Assembly: GCA_958296165.1 (NCBI GenBank) | Contig: OY282447.1 | Span: forward strand, 868,001 to 932,000 | Direction of reading: 5' to 3' | Source of the DNA: an uncultured Pseudomonadales bacterium | GTDB lineage: Bacteria > Pseudomonadota > Gammaproteobacteria > Pseudomonadales > Azotimanducaceae | Length of the DNA stretch: 64,000 nt | In this document: positions 52,470 to 60,528 of the stretch, piece by piece | Layout: each line of letters begins with the position of its first letter | How positions within the stretch are numbered: position 1 is the first letter of the stretch | Notes under the pieces: model-generated | Seen by the model: the letters and a program-made list of their open reading frames with translations, nothing else | Databases searched by the model: none | What the model was told of the DNA's origin: nothing | Position numbers and translations under genes: made by a program

Positions 52470-53498
52470 CTAGCCGGCGAGGCCAGCCCGCACCGCGTCC
52501 GCAGACTCGTCAACTGTTCGCATCAGCGATGCCGAGCGCTCCTTGCCGTGGGGGATTTCCGGGCGCGCCGCGCTCCAGCCGATGGACGCCAAGCTGCGGA
52601 TGAGCAGGAACAGCGGCAACAGGCGCACCGCATCTTCGGTGAAGGGGCGGCGGCGGCGATAGCCCATGAGCAGGGCGTCGCGTAGCGCCTCGAAGCGTGG
52701 GTCGCGTTGGTAGTGGTAGAGCGCTACCGCGATTTCGTATTGATGCCAGCCGAAACCGGCGTCGTCGAAATCGATCACATGCAAACGCCGGCCGGCGACG
52801 ATGACGTTGCCCGGATGCAGGTCCGCATGGATCATGCTGTAGGTGCCGCGCCACTTGCCGTAGGCGCTCAAGGCGTCGTGGATCGGCTTGCGCAGCGATT
52901 CCAAGCGGCGCCGCTGCTGCGAGTCGAGATGCGGCGATAGCCAGAATCGACCCCAAAACGGCTGCTCGCCCAGCAAGCCGTCGGCATCGAAGGCGTGACG
53001 AACGAACCCAGGCGGGGGCACCCACGCCGTGGCTTGGTTATGGATCGCAGCCATGATTTCGCCCAGAGCGGCGAAGTGGCCGCATAGGGCGGCTGTTGCT
53101 GAATCCGCCGGCGCGTCCAGCGCCTGTCGCCCGATAGCGGCGCCGAGCGTTTCGCCCTGCACCCACTCCAACATGCCGGCCTGACGCCGCTCGCCAGCCA
53201 CATCTACAGGCGCATAGGCGGCGCCGGTGGCGGTTCGCACGGGAACCGGTACGTCAACGCCCGCCTGCAGCAGCGCGGCCGTCCAAACCTGCTCCGCTAT
53301 CAACTCGTCGAGCGTGTGGTACCAAGGTCGGTGCAGGCGTAGCACATAGGGCTTGCCGCTCGCATCAACCACCTGGAAAGCGATGTTCTCGGAAACCGAC
53401 ACCCGCTCCACCCCGGCCACGCGGAGCGGCCAGGCGCCGAGCACTTGCCACGCCGCCCGCAGATGTTCCGCAAGCAGTGCATCGGCATGATCCTTCAC
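52470..53498 (-). CDS. APH-fold small-molecule kinase
   Basis: A 342-residue aminoglycoside-phosphotransferase-fold kinase. It has the ATP site region (NIAFQVVDASGKPYVLRLHRP), a catalytic loop MIHADLHPGNVIV and metal-binding HVIDFDDAGFGW. The start is GTG 53498, whose first bases overlap the stop of the upstream class III aminotransferase (GTGA), so the two are coupled. Pairing with a phospho-lyase-like aminotransferase points to phosphorylation of a hydroxylated amine or amino acid, as in hydroxylysine kinase. Confidence 0.85.
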   Translation of the reverse strand: MKDHADALLAEHLRAAWQVLGAWPLRVAGVERVSVSENIAFQVVDASGKPYVLRLHRPWYHTLDELIAEQVWTAALLQAGVDVPVPVRTATGAAYAPVDVAGERRQAGMLEWVQGETLGAAIGRQALDAPADSATAALCGHFAALGEIMAAIHNQATAWVPPPGFVRHAFDADGLLGEQPFWGRFWLSPHLDSQQRRRLESLRKPIHDALSAYGKWRGTYSMIHADLHPGNVIVAGRRLHVIDFDDAGFGWHQYEIAVALYHYQRDPRFEALRDALLMGYRRRRPFTEDAVRLLPLFLLIRSLASIGWSAARPEIPHGKERSASLMRTVDESADAVRAGLAG

Positions 53499-54754
53499 TT
53501 TATCGGCAGCTCGCCTAGCGTCTCCTCGAACGCGGTTAGAAACGCAGCCGCATCGACGCTCGAGAACACCAGCGGCGGGCGGATCTTCACCACGTTGCCG
53601 AATGCGCCGGCATTGCCGATCAGAAACCCTTTGTCCTTCATCGCGTTTACCACGCGAACGGCACCGGCCCGGTCGGGTTTCTTGGCGGCGCGATCCTGCA
53701 CCCACTCGACGCCGATGAACAGCCCGTGGCCACGCACATCGCCCATGGCTTCGCAGCCCGCTTGCAGTTCCTTGAGCTTGTCGCGCAGCGCCTGGCCCAC
53801 GCTCGCCACGTTGGTGCGCAAGTGCTCGTTTTCGATCACGTCCAGCACCGCATTGCCGGCGGCTGCTTGCAGCGGGCTGGCGGCGAACGTATTGAAGTAG
53901 CCGCTGCCGCGGCGGAAGGTCTCCACCAATTCCCGACTGGCGGCAGTGGCCGCAACCGGCACGCCGGCGCCCAAAGGCTTGCCCATCACGGCGATGTCCG
54001 GCTGCACGCCCTGCGTTTCATAGCCCCACCAAAGGCCAGTGCGGCCGAGGCCGGCTTGCACTTCGTCGGCGATGAACACGCCGCCGGTCGCACGGGTCAG
54101 TTCGGCGGCTTGAGCCATGAATCCGGGCGGAATGTCGGGCAGTCCTTCGTTGGCGAGGATGGGGCAGAGCAGCGTTCCGGCAAACGGGATGCCGTCGCGC
54201 TTGAAGCTCTCGATGACCTCGCGCAAGCGGTCGAGATGCCAGTTCAGCGGGTCTTGCGCTTGGCAGCGATAGGTCTCCGGGAAGGGAATCGACCGCACCT
54301 CGCCGGCGTTGTCCTTGGGCCGGGTGAGCTGGCGCACCGCGGCGCTGTTGCCGTGATAGGCCGCGTTGGTGCAGACGATGCCGCGTCCGCCGGTGGCCAG
54401 GCGGGCCATCATCAGCGCCACTTCGTTGGCCTCCGTGCCGGTGCAGGTGAACACCACGCTCTCGATGCCGTCGTGGTGATGGTCGGCCAGGCGCTCCGCA
54501 TAGTCGAGGATGCCTTCATGCAAGTAGCGGCTATGGACGTTCAGCGTCGCCACCTGCTCGCTGATCGCCTCTACAACGTGCGGATGACAGTGGCCGACGC
54601 ACGGCACGTTGTTGTACATATCCACATAGCGCCGCCCGTCTGGATCGAAAACCGCTACGCCTTCGCCGCGCACGATGTGGACTGGCTCGCGATAGAACAG
54701 CGGCGCTCCCGCGCCCAGCAGGCGTTCGCGCCGTTGCAGCAAGGTTGCTGTCAT
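53495..54754 (-). CDS. Class III aminotransferase, phospho-lyase-like
   Basis: A 419-residue PLP enzyme starting at ATG 54754 after agagga. It has FYREPVHIVRGEGVAVFDPDGRRYVD, VFTCTGTEANEVALMMARL, FIADEVQAGLGRTGLWW and the PLP lysine in VMGKPLGAGVPVAATAAS. The MGKPxGxGxPV form of the lysine motif and overall pattern resemble ethanolamine-phosphate and phosphohydroxylysine phospho-lyases (AGXT2L group) more than true transaminases. It is coupled to the downstream kinase. Confidence 0.87.
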   Translation of the reverse strand: MTATLLQRRERLLGAGAPLFYREPVHIVRGEGVAVFDPDGRRYVDMYNNVPCVGHCHPHVVEAISEQVATLNVHSRYLHEGILDYAERLADHHHDGIESVVFTCTGTEANEVALMMARLATGGRGIVCTNAAYHGNSAAVRQLTRPKDNAGEVRSIPFPETYRCQAQDPLNWHLDRLREVIESFKRDGIPFAGTLLCPILANEGLPDIPPGFMAQAAELTRATGGVFIADEVQAGLGRTGLWWGYETQGVQPDIAVMGKPLGAGVPVAATAASRELVETFRRGSGYFNTFAASPLQAAAGNAVLDVIENEHLRTNVASVGQALRDKLKELQAGCEAMGDVRGHGLFIGVEWVQDRAAKKPDRAGAVRVVNAMKDKGFLIGNAGAFGNVVKIRPPLVFSSVDAAAFLTAFEETLGELPIK

Positions 54755-54876
54755 GCAGGCGTTCCTCTTAACGGTGCAGGTCGGCAGATTACAGCACGGC
54801 CTCACCCGCTTTGCGGACTGCAACCAACGGCGCGCTTGCACTAGAATCCGCGCCCACTGACAACCACGGAAGAGTT

Positions 54877-56694
54877 ATGGCCAACACAAGCGAGCAACAA
54901 GACTTGGGATTCGATCCAGACGCTTTGCGCGACAAGTACCGCCGCGAGCGCGACAAGCGTCGGCGCGAAGACGGCAACGAGCAATACGTGGAAGTCGCAG
55001 GCCAGTTCGCGCACTTTGTGGACGACCCTTATGTCGAACCCGGCGTCGAACCCGGCGCCCGAGAACCGCTGACAGACGAAGTGGACGTAGCGATTATCGG
55101 CGGCGGCTTCGGCGGCTTGTTGGCCGGCGCCCGACTGCGCAAAGCCGGCGTTGCGAGCCTGCGCGTGATCGAGAAAGGCGGCGACTTCGGCGGCACCTGG
55201 TATTGGAACCGCTATCCCGGCGCCCAGTGCGACATCGAGTCCTACATCTATCTGCCGCTACTCGAAGAGACCGGCTACGTGCCGAAGGAGAAGTACAGCT
55301 TCGCGCCGGAAATCCTCGCCCACGCTCGCGCCATCGGCGAGAAATATCGCCTCTACGACAACGCCTGCTTCCAAACCGAAGTCACCGCCATGCGTTGGGA
55401 CGAAGACGCCCTGCGCTGGATTGTCGAGACCAACCGCGGCGACGCCATGCGGGCTCGCTTCGTGGCCATGTCCAACGGCCCGCTGAACCGCCCCAAACTG
55501 CCGGGCATCCCCGGCGTCGGCACCTTCAAGGGCCACACCTTCCACACCAGCCGCTGGGACTACGGCTACACGGGCGGCAACTCGAATGGCAACCTGACGG
55601 GACTCAAGGGCAAACGGATAGGCGTGATCGGTACCGGCGCCACGGCGGTGCAGTGCGTGCCCCATCTCGGCGAACACGCCGAACATCTTTACGTTTTCCA
55701 ACGCACGCCGTCTTCCATCGACGTGCGCGGCAATGCGCCCACCGATCCCTCCTGGGCGGCGGCGCTCCCGCCGGGCTGGCAACAGCAGCGCATGACCAAC
55801 TTCAACGTGCTGGTCACCGGCGGCTTGCAGGACGAAGACTTGGTGAACGACGGCTGGACGGACATCATCCGCAATCTCGCCACGTTGGGCCGCCCGCAGC
55901 CAGGCGAGGAAATCACGCCACAGCAGGCCGCAGCGCGCGTGGAGCTAGCGGATTTCAAGAAGATGGAGCAGATCCGCGCCCGCGTGGACGACTTAGTGGA
56001 AGATCCCGCCACTGCCGCCGCGCTCAAGCCGTGGTATCGCCAGTTCTGCAAGCGCCCCTGCTTCCACGACGACTACCTTAGGACGTTCAACCGCCCCAAC
56101 GTGACTCTAGTGGACACCGACGGCAGAGGCGTCGAGCGCATCACCGAGCGCGGCGTGGTGGCGAACGGCCAAGAACACGAACTCGACTGCCTCATCTACG
56201 CCACCGGCTTCGAGGTAGGCACGGCCTACACACGCCGCGCCGGCTACGACATCGTGGGCAAGGGCGGCATCAAGCTCTCCGACAAGTGGGCCGACGGCCT
56301 GCGCACCTTGCACGGCTTCCAAACCCGCGGCTTCCCGAACTGCTTCTTCATGGGCGTAACGCAAGGCGGCTTCACCGCGAACTTCCCGCATATGTTGAAC
56401 GAGCAAAGCCTGCACATCGCGTACATGATCGATCAGGCCACGCACAGCAACGCAAACTGCATGGAACCAACCGAATCCGGCGAACAGGGATGGGTAGACA
56501 CCATCCGACAGATGGCCGTCTTCAACAAGCGTTTCCTAGAGGAATGCACGCCGGGCTACTACAACAACGAGGGCAAGCCCGGCCAGGGCAATTCGCTGCT
56601 CGGCAGCCAATACGGCGGCGGGCCGGAAGCGTTCTTTCAGATCCTGCGCGACTGGCGAGAGGAAGGGACGCTCGAAGGCGTAGAGTTCTCGTAG
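54877..56694 (+). CDS. Flavin-containing Baeyer-Villiger monooxygenase
   Basis: A 605-residue type I BVMO using FAD and NADPH to insert oxygen beside a ketone. The FAD site is VAIIGGGFGGLLAGARLRKAG, the NADPH site IGVIGTGATAVQCVPHL, and the fingerprint FxGxxxHxxxWD is FKGHTFHTSRWD. The GTWYWNRYPGAQCDIESYIY segment is also typical. The start ATG 54877 follows ggaagag. A perfect 12-bp duplication (gtcgaacccggc, 55033-55056) gives VEPGVEPG in the N-terminal extension. It diverges from the aminotransferase. Confidence 0.93.
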   Translation: MANTSEQQDLGFDPDALRDKYRRERDKRRREDGNEQYVEVAGQFAHFVDDPYVEPGVEPGAREPLTDEVDVAIIGGGFGGLLAGARLRKAGVASLRVIEKGGDFGGTWYWNRYPGAQCDIESYIYLPLLEETGYVPKEKYSFAPEILAHARAIGEKYRLYDNACFQTEVTAMRWDEDALRWIVETNRGDAMRARFVAMSNGPLNRPKLPGIPGVGTFKGHTFHTSRWDYGYTGGNSNGNLTGLKGKRIGVIGTGATAVQCVPHLGEHAEHLYVFQRTPSSIDVRGNAPTDPSWAAALPPGWQQQRMTNFNVLVTGGLQDEDLVNDGWTDIIRNLATLGRPQPGEEITPQQAAARVELADFKKMEQIRARVDDLVEDPATAAALKPWYRQFCKRPCFHDDYLRTFNRPNVTLVDTDGRGVERITERGVVANGQEHELDCLIYATGFEVGTAYTRRAGYDIVGKGGIKLSDKWADGLRTLHGFQTRGFPNCFFMGVTQGGFTANFPHMLNEQSLHIAYMIDQATHSNANCMEPTESGEQGWVDTIRQMAVFNKRFLEECTPGYYNNEGKPGQGNSLLGSQYGGGPEAFFQILRDWREEGTLEGVEFS

Positions 56695-56698
56695 GACG

Positions 56699-56860
56699 CA
56701 AGCTGGCGCATCCGATTCACTCGTCGAAGTACCAAGTGGAGGGGTGGCAAGAGAGCGTCCAGCGGTTGTCCCAGCCCCACAAGCTAGCGCATCCGATTCA
56801 CTCGTCGAAGTACCAAGTGGAGGGGTGGTAGGAGAGCGTCCAGCGGTTGTCCCAGCCCCA
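56699..56860 (-). repeat. 81-bp tandem duplication of the end of the binding-protein gene
   Basis: Two copies (56699-56779 and 56780-56860) differ at only a few positions. The inner copy encodes the last residues and stop of the peptide-binding protein (DNRWTLSYHPSTWYFDE); the outer copy is a redundant downstream duplicate that reaches to within five bases of the BVMO stop. It appears recent because divergence is small. Confidence 0.9.
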
Positions 56861-58729
56861 GATGCCGTCCGGCAGGACGTTCTTCAGGCGTTTGGAAACC
56901 ACCACTGGGTGCGGCGCCAAGCCCACTGTGCCGATCACCCAGAGGTTCTCTGCACCGGTACGCAACAGGTTCCTAGCCACTTCCGCGCGGCGTTCTTCGT
57001 CCATGGTGGTGCGCAGTTCGTCGGCCCAGCTTTGCAGTTGGCGGATCAGCGGCGGCGGTTCCTCGCCCAGGCGGCCGTCGGTTTGGTAGAAGCGCGCCCA
57101 CTCGTTCCACATGCATCGATCCCAACCCACCGAGCGCGGCACCCACCAATCGGGCACGACGGGGAATAGGATGTCTGTGACGCGATCGGCATGCCAGATG
57201 GTCATCTGCATTTCCCCCGCCTGCGCTCGCGCCGACTGCAGGCCGCGATCGACGAGTTTCAAGCGCAAGTCGATGCCGATGTCTCGCCAGTATTCGCGCA
57301 CCAGTTCCATGGAGATGCCCTTCGGCGTTTCGAAATCCAGGAACTCCAACGTAATCGTGAGCTGCGTGCCGTCTGGATACTCCCGAAAGCCGTCGCCGTC
57401 TCTATCGATCACGCCCATCTCGTCGAGCAGGGTGCGCGAACGGTCGGGATCGTATTCCGTGTAGGCGAACGCGAACGCGGGCTCGTAGTAGACGCTTGTG
57501 GGATGAACCGTCACCTGGCGCGGCACGCCGCGCCCGAAATAGATCACGTCGTTCATCTCCTGGCGATTGATCGCGTAGGAAAGCGCGTGGCGGAAGCGCT
57601 TGTCCCAATACAGCGCCCGCAGGCGCTTGTCCTCGTGCGTGTAGTTGGGCTGAATCGCAACGTCGCTGGCGTGCAGGCGCGTCCAGATGTAGACGTCGAT
57701 CAAGCCGCCGCGCTCGCCGAGCTTGAGCAGCGGGATGTCTTGGGTACGCAGTGGAAACGCTGCGAAGTCGAGCTGTCCGGTGGCCGCCTTGGCGGTAGAG
57801 AGTTCGGCGTTGTCTAGATTCACTTCCGCATCGATGGCGTCGATGTAGGGCAGTTGCTGGCCAGCGGGATCCACCTTGTGGTAGTAGGGATTGCGCTCCA
57901 AACGCATCATGTCCAAGGTGCGGCTGACCACCTTGTAGGCGCGCAACGTCGGCACTTCGGCGCTCTGTTCGATGCGCGCCATGCGTAAATCGTCGATCCA
58001 CTTCATCCAGTTCAGGTAGCCGGCGTCTCTCACGCGCTCGTCCAGCTCTTCGTTGTCCACGTAGGCGGCGTGGAAGTTCCTGAAATAGTGTTCCGGGTCC
58101 ACCATGAAGTTGCCGTACTGCGCGATCAAGTTAACGAACGATGGGTTCGGATCCTTGAACACGTACTTGAACGTCAGGTCGTCGATTTTCACGATTTCGC
58201 CGCCGAGCACGATGAGCGACGTAACCGGCGATACGTCTTTGTCCAACCAGATGCGGTTGAACGTGAACACGAAGTCGTCGCTGGTCAGCGGTTCGCCATC
58301 AGACCAGCGGATGCCGGCGCGCAGCTTGAGCGTGACCGTGCGGCCGTCCTCGCTCAGTTTCCACCACTCGGCCAGATTGGGCAGAAAGCCGCGCATGTCT
58401 GGCGACAGCGTGAGGGCGGCCTCCCAATTGAAGAACTGCCAACTGTCGTCCAGCATGATGCTGGCTTTGCCGCCGTAGCGGCCAATGCTCTTGTAGGGCT
58501 CGATGACGATGGGATCTTCGGGCAGCCTGTCTTGCACAGGCGGCAGACCGCGATGGGCAAGGAAGGGGCTCTCGGAGAAGGCCGTGATGCCCAATGCGCT
58601 CGCCGTCTTCGGCGCTTCGAACCACGACTGCGGCCAGTCTCTGTTCTCGATGCCGTTGTCGGCGCCGGCAAAGGTCCCTATAGCCAGCGCCCAGGCCGCC
58701 GCCCACTTATCTACAACGCGCGCCCGCAC
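56798..58729 (-). CDS. ABC transporter substrate-binding protein, family 5
   Basis: A 643-residue periplasmic binding protein of the peptide/nickel family. The start GTG 58729, two bases after the upstream gene, gives a signal peptide (WAAAWALAIGTFAGADN). Typical segments are LAEWWKLSEDGRTVTLKLRAGIRWSDGEPLTSDDFVFTFNRI, DKRFRHALSYAINRQEMNDVIYFG and DYDPDRSRTLL-like sequence (YTEYDPDRSRTLLDEMG). No permease or ATPase gene is nearby, so it is an orphan component here. Its 3' end is duplicated. Confidence 0.9.
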   Translation of the reverse strand: MRARVVDKWAAAWALAIGTFAGADNGIENRDWPQSWFEAPKTASALGITAFSESPFLAHRGLPPVQDRLPEDPIVIEPYKSIGRYGGKASIMLDDSWQFFNWEAALTLSPDMRGFLPNLAEWWKLSEDGRTVTLKLRAGIRWSDGEPLTSDDFVFTFNRIWLDKDVSPVTSLIVLGGEIVKIDDLTFKYVFKDPNPSFVNLIAQYGNFMVDPEHYFRNFHAAYVDNEELDERVRDAGYLNWMKWIDDLRMARIEQSAEVPTLRAYKVVSRTLDMMRLERNPYYHKVDPAGQQLPYIDAIDAEVNLDNAELSTAKAATGQLDFAAFPLRTQDIPLLKLGERGGLIDVYIWTRLHASDVAIQPNYTHEDKRLRALYWDKRFRHALSYAINRQEMNDVIYFGRGVPRQVTVHPTSVYYEPAFAFAYTEYDPDRSRTLLDEMGVIDRDGDGFREYPDGTQLTITLEFLDFETPKGISMELVREYWRDIGIDLRLKLVDRGLQSARAQAGEMQMTIWHADRVTDILFPVVPDWWVPRSVGWDRCMWNEWARFYQTDGRLGEEPPPLIRQLQSWADELRTTMDEERRAEVARNLLRTGAENLWVIGTVGLAPHPVVVSKRLKNVLPDGIWGWDNRWTLSYHPSTWYFDE

Positions 58730-58731
58730 AG

Positions 58732-59181
58732 CTAGCGCCCGCCTCTCGGCACCGGCAGATGGTCGTACTTGCCGTCGTCGCCAAGTTGAAACGTCACCGC
58801 GCTCACTCGGTTCCGTGCAGCAACAACCCGGCCTGCCTCCGCTGCCGGTTTGAACCGCCACGAGCGCACGGCCGCCAACGCCGCCGCCTCGAAGACGCCA
58901 GGCGGCTCGGCCACCTCTACCGTGACGTTCACCACCCGCCCCTCCTCGGTAACGTCGTAGCGAACCAGCACCCGACCTTCGACGCCCGCTGCCAGCGCGG
59001 CCTCGGGATAGACGAGGTCCGTGCCGCCGGCGAACTGCGGCGGACGAAACCCGCTAGCGCAACCGGCCGAGGCCAATGCCAGCAACAGCGCTGCCGCCTT
59101 CAAGCCACACGGCCGCCGCGCCGCGGCCGGGCGCGGCCGCGCGGCGGGTTCGTCCAGAATCGACAGTGGCACACGTTTCAC
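58732..59181 (-). CDS. Lipoprotein with TonB C-terminal domain
   Basis: A 149-residue protein with a lipobox (LLLALASAGC) and a TonB-type C-terminal domain (LVYPEAALAAGVEGRVLVRYDVTEEGRVVNVTV, FEAAALAAVRSWRFKPA). True TonB is anchored by an N-terminal helix; here a lipid anchor replaces it, so it is unlikely to transmit proton-motive force itself. It is two bases upstream of the binding-protein gene and is likely co-transcribed. Confidence 0.85.
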   Translation of the reverse strand: MKRVPLSILDEPAARPRPAAARRPCGLKAAALLLALASAGCASGFRPPQFAGGTDLVYPEAALAAGVEGRVLVRYDVTEEGRVVNVTVEVAEPPGVFEAAALAAVRSWRFKPAAEAGRVVAARNRVSAVTFQLGDDGKYDHLPVPRGGR

Positions 59182-59313
59182 AACGAACGGAGCATACGCC
59201 TTACAACGTGCGTGCGCCCTAATGGGCGCGCAGGCTGTGGCGCGGTGGGCGGCTTGATTGCGTCCTGTTCAGGTGTGATATGTTGAAGCAGCCGTGTGCT
59301 TAGGGGTGGCGAA

Positions 59314-60501
59314 GTGTCAGATAACAGTGACTCCGCGCAACAGGCGGGCAAGATGCAGTTTCAGTGGCGAGGCATCGCGCAGCTGGTCGTCGTTGCGATT
59401 GCAGTATTTGTAGCCGTCTACTTTGCCCGAGCGCCTAGCAGCGATGCCCTATTCGAGGACGTACAAACCGTCGAAGCGGTGCCACGGCCAACCGTCAACG
59501 TGGTTCGGCCTGCTGTCACCAGCGCCGCGCGGGAGGTCAGAACCACCGGCGTCGTTGCCGTGGTTGGCGGCGTTAGCGTGCGTACTCGCGTCGGTGGCGA
59601 GGTCGTGTTCGTGGCGCCGCAGATGCGCAGCGGCGGTTCGTTCGCGGCCGGCGAAACACTGCTGCGGATCGATCGGCACGACCACGGATTGCGTCTGGAA
59701 GGAGCCCAAGCTCGGCTGCGGCACGCCCAGGCGCGGCTGGCGAAACAGCAACTGAAGGGCGAGGCAGGGAGCGCCAAGTATCGGCGCGACAACCCCGGCG
59801 CCGAGGTGCCGCCATTGGTCGCTCGGGTGCCGCAGATCGCAGAAGAACAAGCTCTAGTCGATCTTGCCCAGAACGCCATCGAAATCGCCGAACTCAATCT
59901 CTCGCATACCGTCGTGTCGCTGCCGTTCGACGGTTGGGTGACGACCGGCAACGTACAAGTGGGGCAGGTCGTCGGCTCTACCATGCCGATCGCGCAAGTA
60001 TTCGCGAAGGATGCCGTGGAAGTGGAAGCGCGTATTTCGCAGGAAGACGTGAACGCGCTTCGGCCGATCATGGGACGCGCCGCACGGGTCGCCGTTGGCG
60101 GGCCCCGCGGCCCGGTATTAGATGTCGCCGTGCAGCGAGTCTCACCGGTGGTCGATCCCCAAAGCCGCTTGGTTACGCTGTACCTGGCGTTTGCGGAAGA
60201 GGTCGATCTCGCTGCGTTGCCGCGTCCCGGCACCTTCGCCAACATCACCCTGGAAGGATCGCCCTTGGATGGCGTGATGGTGCTGCCCGCAGCGGCGGAA
60301 CAATCGAAGGGCAGCGTCTGGATTATCGAAGATGGCGCCCTTGCGTCCATCACGCCGCGTTCGCTGGGGCACATCCGCGCCGGTTGGCTGGTGCAGGCGT
60401 TCGATACTGGCCAAGGCGTGGTGGTCGGCAAGGTGCCCGGAGCGCGCGCCGGGCTGCCCGTCGATGTGAAACCTGCGTCTTCCTCGCGTCTAGCGGAATA
60501 A
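59314..60501 (+). CDS. RND efflux periplasmic adaptor
   Basis: A 395-residue membrane-fusion protein. I chose GTG 59314, which follows agggg at a good distance; GTG 59296 precedes that site. After a membrane anchor (IAQLVVVAIAVFVAVYFA), it shows the barrel-sandwich/lipoyl halves (VGGEVVFVAPQMRSGGSFAAGETLLRID and NLSHTVVSLPFDGWVTTGNVQVGQVV), a helical hairpin between them and a beta barrel. It pairs with the RND pump 27 bases downstream. Confidence 0.92.
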   Translation: MSDNSDSAQQAGKMQFQWRGIAQLVVVAIAVFVAVYFARAPSSDALFEDVQTVEAVPRPTVNVVRPAVTSAAREVRTTGVVAVVGGVSVRTRVGGEVVFVAPQMRSGGSFAAGETLLRIDRHDHGLRLEGAQARLRHAQARLAKQQLKGEAGSAKYRRDNPGAEVPPLVARVPQIAEEQALVDLAQNAIEIAELNLSHTVVSLPFDGWVTTGNVQVGQVVGSTMPIAQVFAKDAVEVEARISQEDVNALRPIMGRAARVAVGGPRGPVLDVAVQRVSPVVDPQSRLVTLYLAFAEEVDLAALPRPGTFANITLEGSPLDGVMVLPAAAEQSKGSVWIIEDGALASITPRSLGHIRAGWLVQAFDTGQGVVVGKVPGARAGLPVDVKPASSSRLAE

Positions 60502-60528
60502 CGTGCCTGAGCACCCAGCGGGTCCGAG

